DNA from: Thermoplasmata archaeon
GTDB lineage: Archaea; Thermoplasmatota; Thermoplasmata; Lutacidiplasmatales; UBA184
DNA: 6,761 bases
Assembly: GCA_030043255.1 (NCBI GenBank)
Contig: JASHYB010000060.1
Span: 1-6,761 of the forward strand
Reading direction: 5' to 3'
In this document: positions 5,180 through 6,761 of the stretch, one piece after another
Position numbering within the stretch: the first letter of the stretch is position 1
Layout of the letters: the number at the start of each line of letters is the position of its first letter
The notes under the pieces: model-generated
What the model was told of the DNA's origin: nothing
Databases searched by the model: none
What the model saw: the letters and a program-made list of their open reading frames with translations, nothing else
Program-made: the position numbers and the translations under genes

Positions 5180-6064
5180 TCAGGCCCGGCGCCGGGCGGC
5201 CAGTTCCGCCCGCACCCGCTCGGCCGCGACCCCGAGGTACCCCGCGTCCAGGTCGAAGCCGACGAAGTCGAGGCCGAGGCGGGCCGCGGCGACCGCGCTG
5301 GCGCCGATCCCGACGAACGGGTCGACGACCTGGCGGACTCGGCCCAGCCCGTGCAGCCGCAGGCACCACTCGGGCAGCTCCACCGGGAACGACGCCGGGT
5401 GGGGCCGGTCGCGCCGGCGGGACTGGATCGTCGGGTACGGCAGGAACCAGGTGTTGCCCCGGCACCGCAGCTCCGAGGCGGCCCGGCGCCACCGGCGGAC
5501 GTTCGAGCGGTCCTGGTACGGCACGCCGACCGCGAGCCGGTCGATCGGCACGTCGCCGCGGTGCGTGAACTGGAAGAGGTACTCGTGGCCGCCGTGGACG
5601 TACCGCGCCGAGACGAGCGGCTTGTAGTGGCCGTAGGCGACGGTGCCCGATCCGTCGGGCCGGTCGATGGCGATCGACTTCACCCAGTGCAGCACGTTCT
5701 GCAGGACGAGCGAGCGGCCGACCTCCCGCGCCACGTCCCACGCGATCCACGGGTCGCTCGGCATCCCGGCGACGTTCAGGAAGAACGAGCCGTCCGGCTC
5801 AAGCGCCGCGGCCGTCGCCGCCCCCAGCTGGCGCACCCAGGCGAGGTACTCCGCCCGCGGCCGGGCGTCCCGATAGCTCGCGTACGGGACCCGCCGGTTG
5901 TACGGCGGGCTGGTGACGACCACCGACGGGCGGTCGACCCGGGACGCGAGCGCCGCGAGCGCGTCCTCCTGCCAGAGGCGGACCGACCGCCCGCGGCCGA
6001 GGGGGATCGTCGCGAACGGCGCGGAGGGTGGACCCGTCCGGCGGGCGCGGCGGGCCGGCGGCAC
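5180..6064 (-). CDS. Beta-class amino DNA methyltransferase (N4-cytosine or N6-adenine), 294 aa
   Basis: Transfers a methyl group from S-adenosylmethionine to an exocyclic base amino group in a specific DNA site. Catalytic motif IV is TSPPYN (51-56); the SPPY form is frequent in N4-cytosine enzymes but also occurs in N6-adenine ones. The AdoMet-binding motif I, DPFVGIG (248-254), comes near the C-terminus, followed by FVGFDLD (268-273). That order, catalytic part first and AdoMet part last, defines the beta class. HPASFPVELPEW (222-233) is the motif X region and RGNTWFLPYPTI (202-213) is a conserved lead-in. Target recognition probably lies in about 130-200. GTG 6064 is chosen: it lies 5 nt after the upstream ATPase stop, while extension further upstream would overlap that gene with unnatural sequence. 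No Shine-Dalgarno motif is seen, so translation is probably coupled. No restriction endonuclease is in view, so it may be a solitary, epigenetic-type enzyme. Confidence 0.9.
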   Translation of the reverse strand: MPPARRARRTGPPSAPFATIPLGRGRSVRLWQEDALAALASRVDRPSVVVTSPPYNRRVPYASYRDARPRAEYLAWVRQLGAATAAALEPDGSFFLNVAGMPSDPWIAWDVAREVGRSLVLQNVLHWVKSIAIDRPDGSGTVAYGHYKPLVSARYVHGGHEYLFQFTHRGDVPIDRLAVGVPYQDRSNVRRWRRAASELRCRGNTWFLPYPTIQSRRRDRPHPASFPVELPEWCLRLHGLGRVRQVVDPFVGIGASAVAAARLGLDFVGFDLDAGYLGVAAERVRAELAARRRA

Positions 6065-6069
6065 CGGCC

Positions 6070-6761
6070 CTAGCGCGCCGGGGCGGCCGCCTTGGCCGGG
6101 GCCTTCGCGGCGGCCTGCGCGAGGACCGTCTGCGCCTCGGCGAGCGCCCGCTCCGGCTCCTTGTAGTAGAAGGCGACCATCCGCCCGACGTCGCGGTGCG
6201 TGAACGGCTTCTGGCGGGTCGCCTGCGCGTCCCGCGCCATCATCGCGTCCAGCATGGTGACGCGGCTGCGGACCTCCCGCTCCATCTCCTTCATCGTCAG
6301 GTTCCGCATCAGGGCGACCCGCTCGTAGACGTAGGAGTGGCCGCTGAACAGGAAGGTGTCGTCGGCCGGGTTCCACGAGTAGACCGAGTTGGTGATCAGC
6401 TCGTTCGTCTCCGGGTCGAGCCCGACGATCTCGGTCAGCGACTGGACGCGGCGGGTCATCTTCTGGCCGACCTTGACCTGGCGCTGCAGCAGCACCAGGT
6501 TCAGCGCCGAGACCAGCGAGCGGGGGAGCGAGATCGGCGGGTTCTCCATCCGGTGGACCATCGCCGAGACGCTCTCCGCGTGGAAGGTGGTGTAACAGGT
6601 CTTCCCGGTCGCCATCGCTTGGAAGACGATGAACGCCTCGGAGCCTCGCACCTCGCCGACCATCAGGTACTGGGGCCGCTGCCGGAGCGCCGCCGCCAGG
6701 AGGTCGAACATGTCGATCTCGCCCGGGGCCTTGCCGCTGACGATGTTCTTCGCACCGAACC
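6070..6761 (-). CDS. Type II/IV secretion system ATPase (archaellum/archaeal pilus type), C-terminal part
   Basis: Cytoplasmic hexameric ATPase of the GspE/VirB11 superfamily that powers assembly of archaella or type IV-like pili. The gene enters from the right edge; 229 residues are visible. Numbering from the first visible residue: Walker B-like YLMVGEVRG (31-39, E36), preceded by FDLLAAALRQRP, and the His box TTFHAE (57-62, H60). Then comes the C-terminal archaeal signature 'PRSLVSALNLVLLQRQV', 'RRVQSLTEIVGLDPETNELITNSVYSWNP' and 'FSGHSYVYER'. Walker A and the N-terminal domain lie outside the window. An Ala/Lys/Pro-rich tail (about 205-229) follows a helical end. Subtype (ArlI/FlaI, pilus or other) cannot be decided without the adhesion or archaellum genes. 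The membrane partner (ArlJ/PilC-like) would normally follow downstream, but here a DNA methyltransferase follows at 5 nt, so that partner is elsewhere or upstream. Confidence 0.93.
   Translation of the reverse strand, partial: FGAKNIVSGKAPGEIDMFDLLAAALRQRPQYLMVGEVRGSEAFIVFQAMATGKTCYTTFHAESVSAMVHRMENPPISLPRSLVSALNLVLLQRQVKVGQKMTRRVQSLTEIVGLDPETNELITNSVYSWNPADDTFLFSGHSYVYERVALMRNLTMKEMEREVRSRVTMLDAMMARDAQATRQKPFTHRDVGRMVAFYYKEPERALAEAQTVLAQAAAKAPAKAAAPAR

Noticed and set aside
3368..6073. 901-residue plus-strand open frame over vWA, the small gene and the methyltransferase
   Set aside because: Pro/Arg/Gly-rich low complexity, crossing three genes with recognised motifs or good start signals in other frames.
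6065..6376. N-terminal extension of the methyltransferase frame
   Set aside because: It overlaps the conserved end of the secretion ATPase and has shadow composition; GTG 6064, 5 nt after the ATPase stop, is sufficient.
1..6761. CRISPR array, insertion sequence or transposase
   Set aside because: No regularly spaced repeats, terminal inverted repeats or transposase motifs were seen on either strand.

Overview
This window comes from a GC-rich archaeon (roughly 70% GC by eye, with third codon positions almost all G or C). The archaeal assignment rests on three things: a ribosomal protein eS1/S3Ae gene, a tRNA gene with an intron at position 37/38, and an archaeal-type secretion/pilus/archaellum ATPase. 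A high-GC Thermoplasmatota lineage would fit, but that lineage is a guess. Start regions fit archaeal practice: one clear leaderless promoter (TATA-like centre 26 nt before a GTG) and only occasional Shine-Dalgarno motifs.

Left part (1-1198, all minus strand). Read 5' to 3' on the minus strand: rps3ae (eS1), an intron-containing CAT-anticodon tRNA (probably elongator tRNA-Met) 36 nt further on, then a small type II toxin-antitoxin pair. The antitoxin lies just behind the tRNA 3' end. The toxin overlaps it by GTGA and runs off the window edge. The antitoxin is less GC3-biased than its neighbours and has no ATG, GTG or TTG start codon.

Middle (1199-4673). A 147-nt divergent intergenic region holds promoters for rps3ae and for a plus-strand pair. 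The first gene is an AAA+ ATPase that combines a MoxR/ChlI-like core with a Cys-containing insert resembling the AAA domain of PrkA. The second is a long coiled-coil protein with a C-terminal von Willebrand A domain and a complete MIDAS motif. AAA+ and vWA pairs (ChlI-ChlD, RavA-ViaA, PrkA-YeaH) are ATP-driven remodelling machines, and this looks like an archaeal member. The junction is unusual. The vWA reading frame is coding right back to the AAA stop codon but has no canonical start there. An ACG codon sits 6 nt after a GGAGGAGG ribosome-binding site, so the candidates are an ACG start, a lost ATG, or a frameshift in a fused gene.

Right part (4674-6761). A small helical protein of unknown function has its own TATA-like box and Shine-Dalgarno site. 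It converges with a minus-strand pair: the C-terminal half of an archaeal type II/IV secretion-family ATPase (entering from the right edge) and, 5 nt behind it, a beta-class amino-DNA methyltransferase with no restriction enzyme in view.

The most interesting items are the PrkA-like AAA/vWA pair and its start-less junction. Second is the toxin-antitoxin pair against the tRNA 3' end, a possible island edge.
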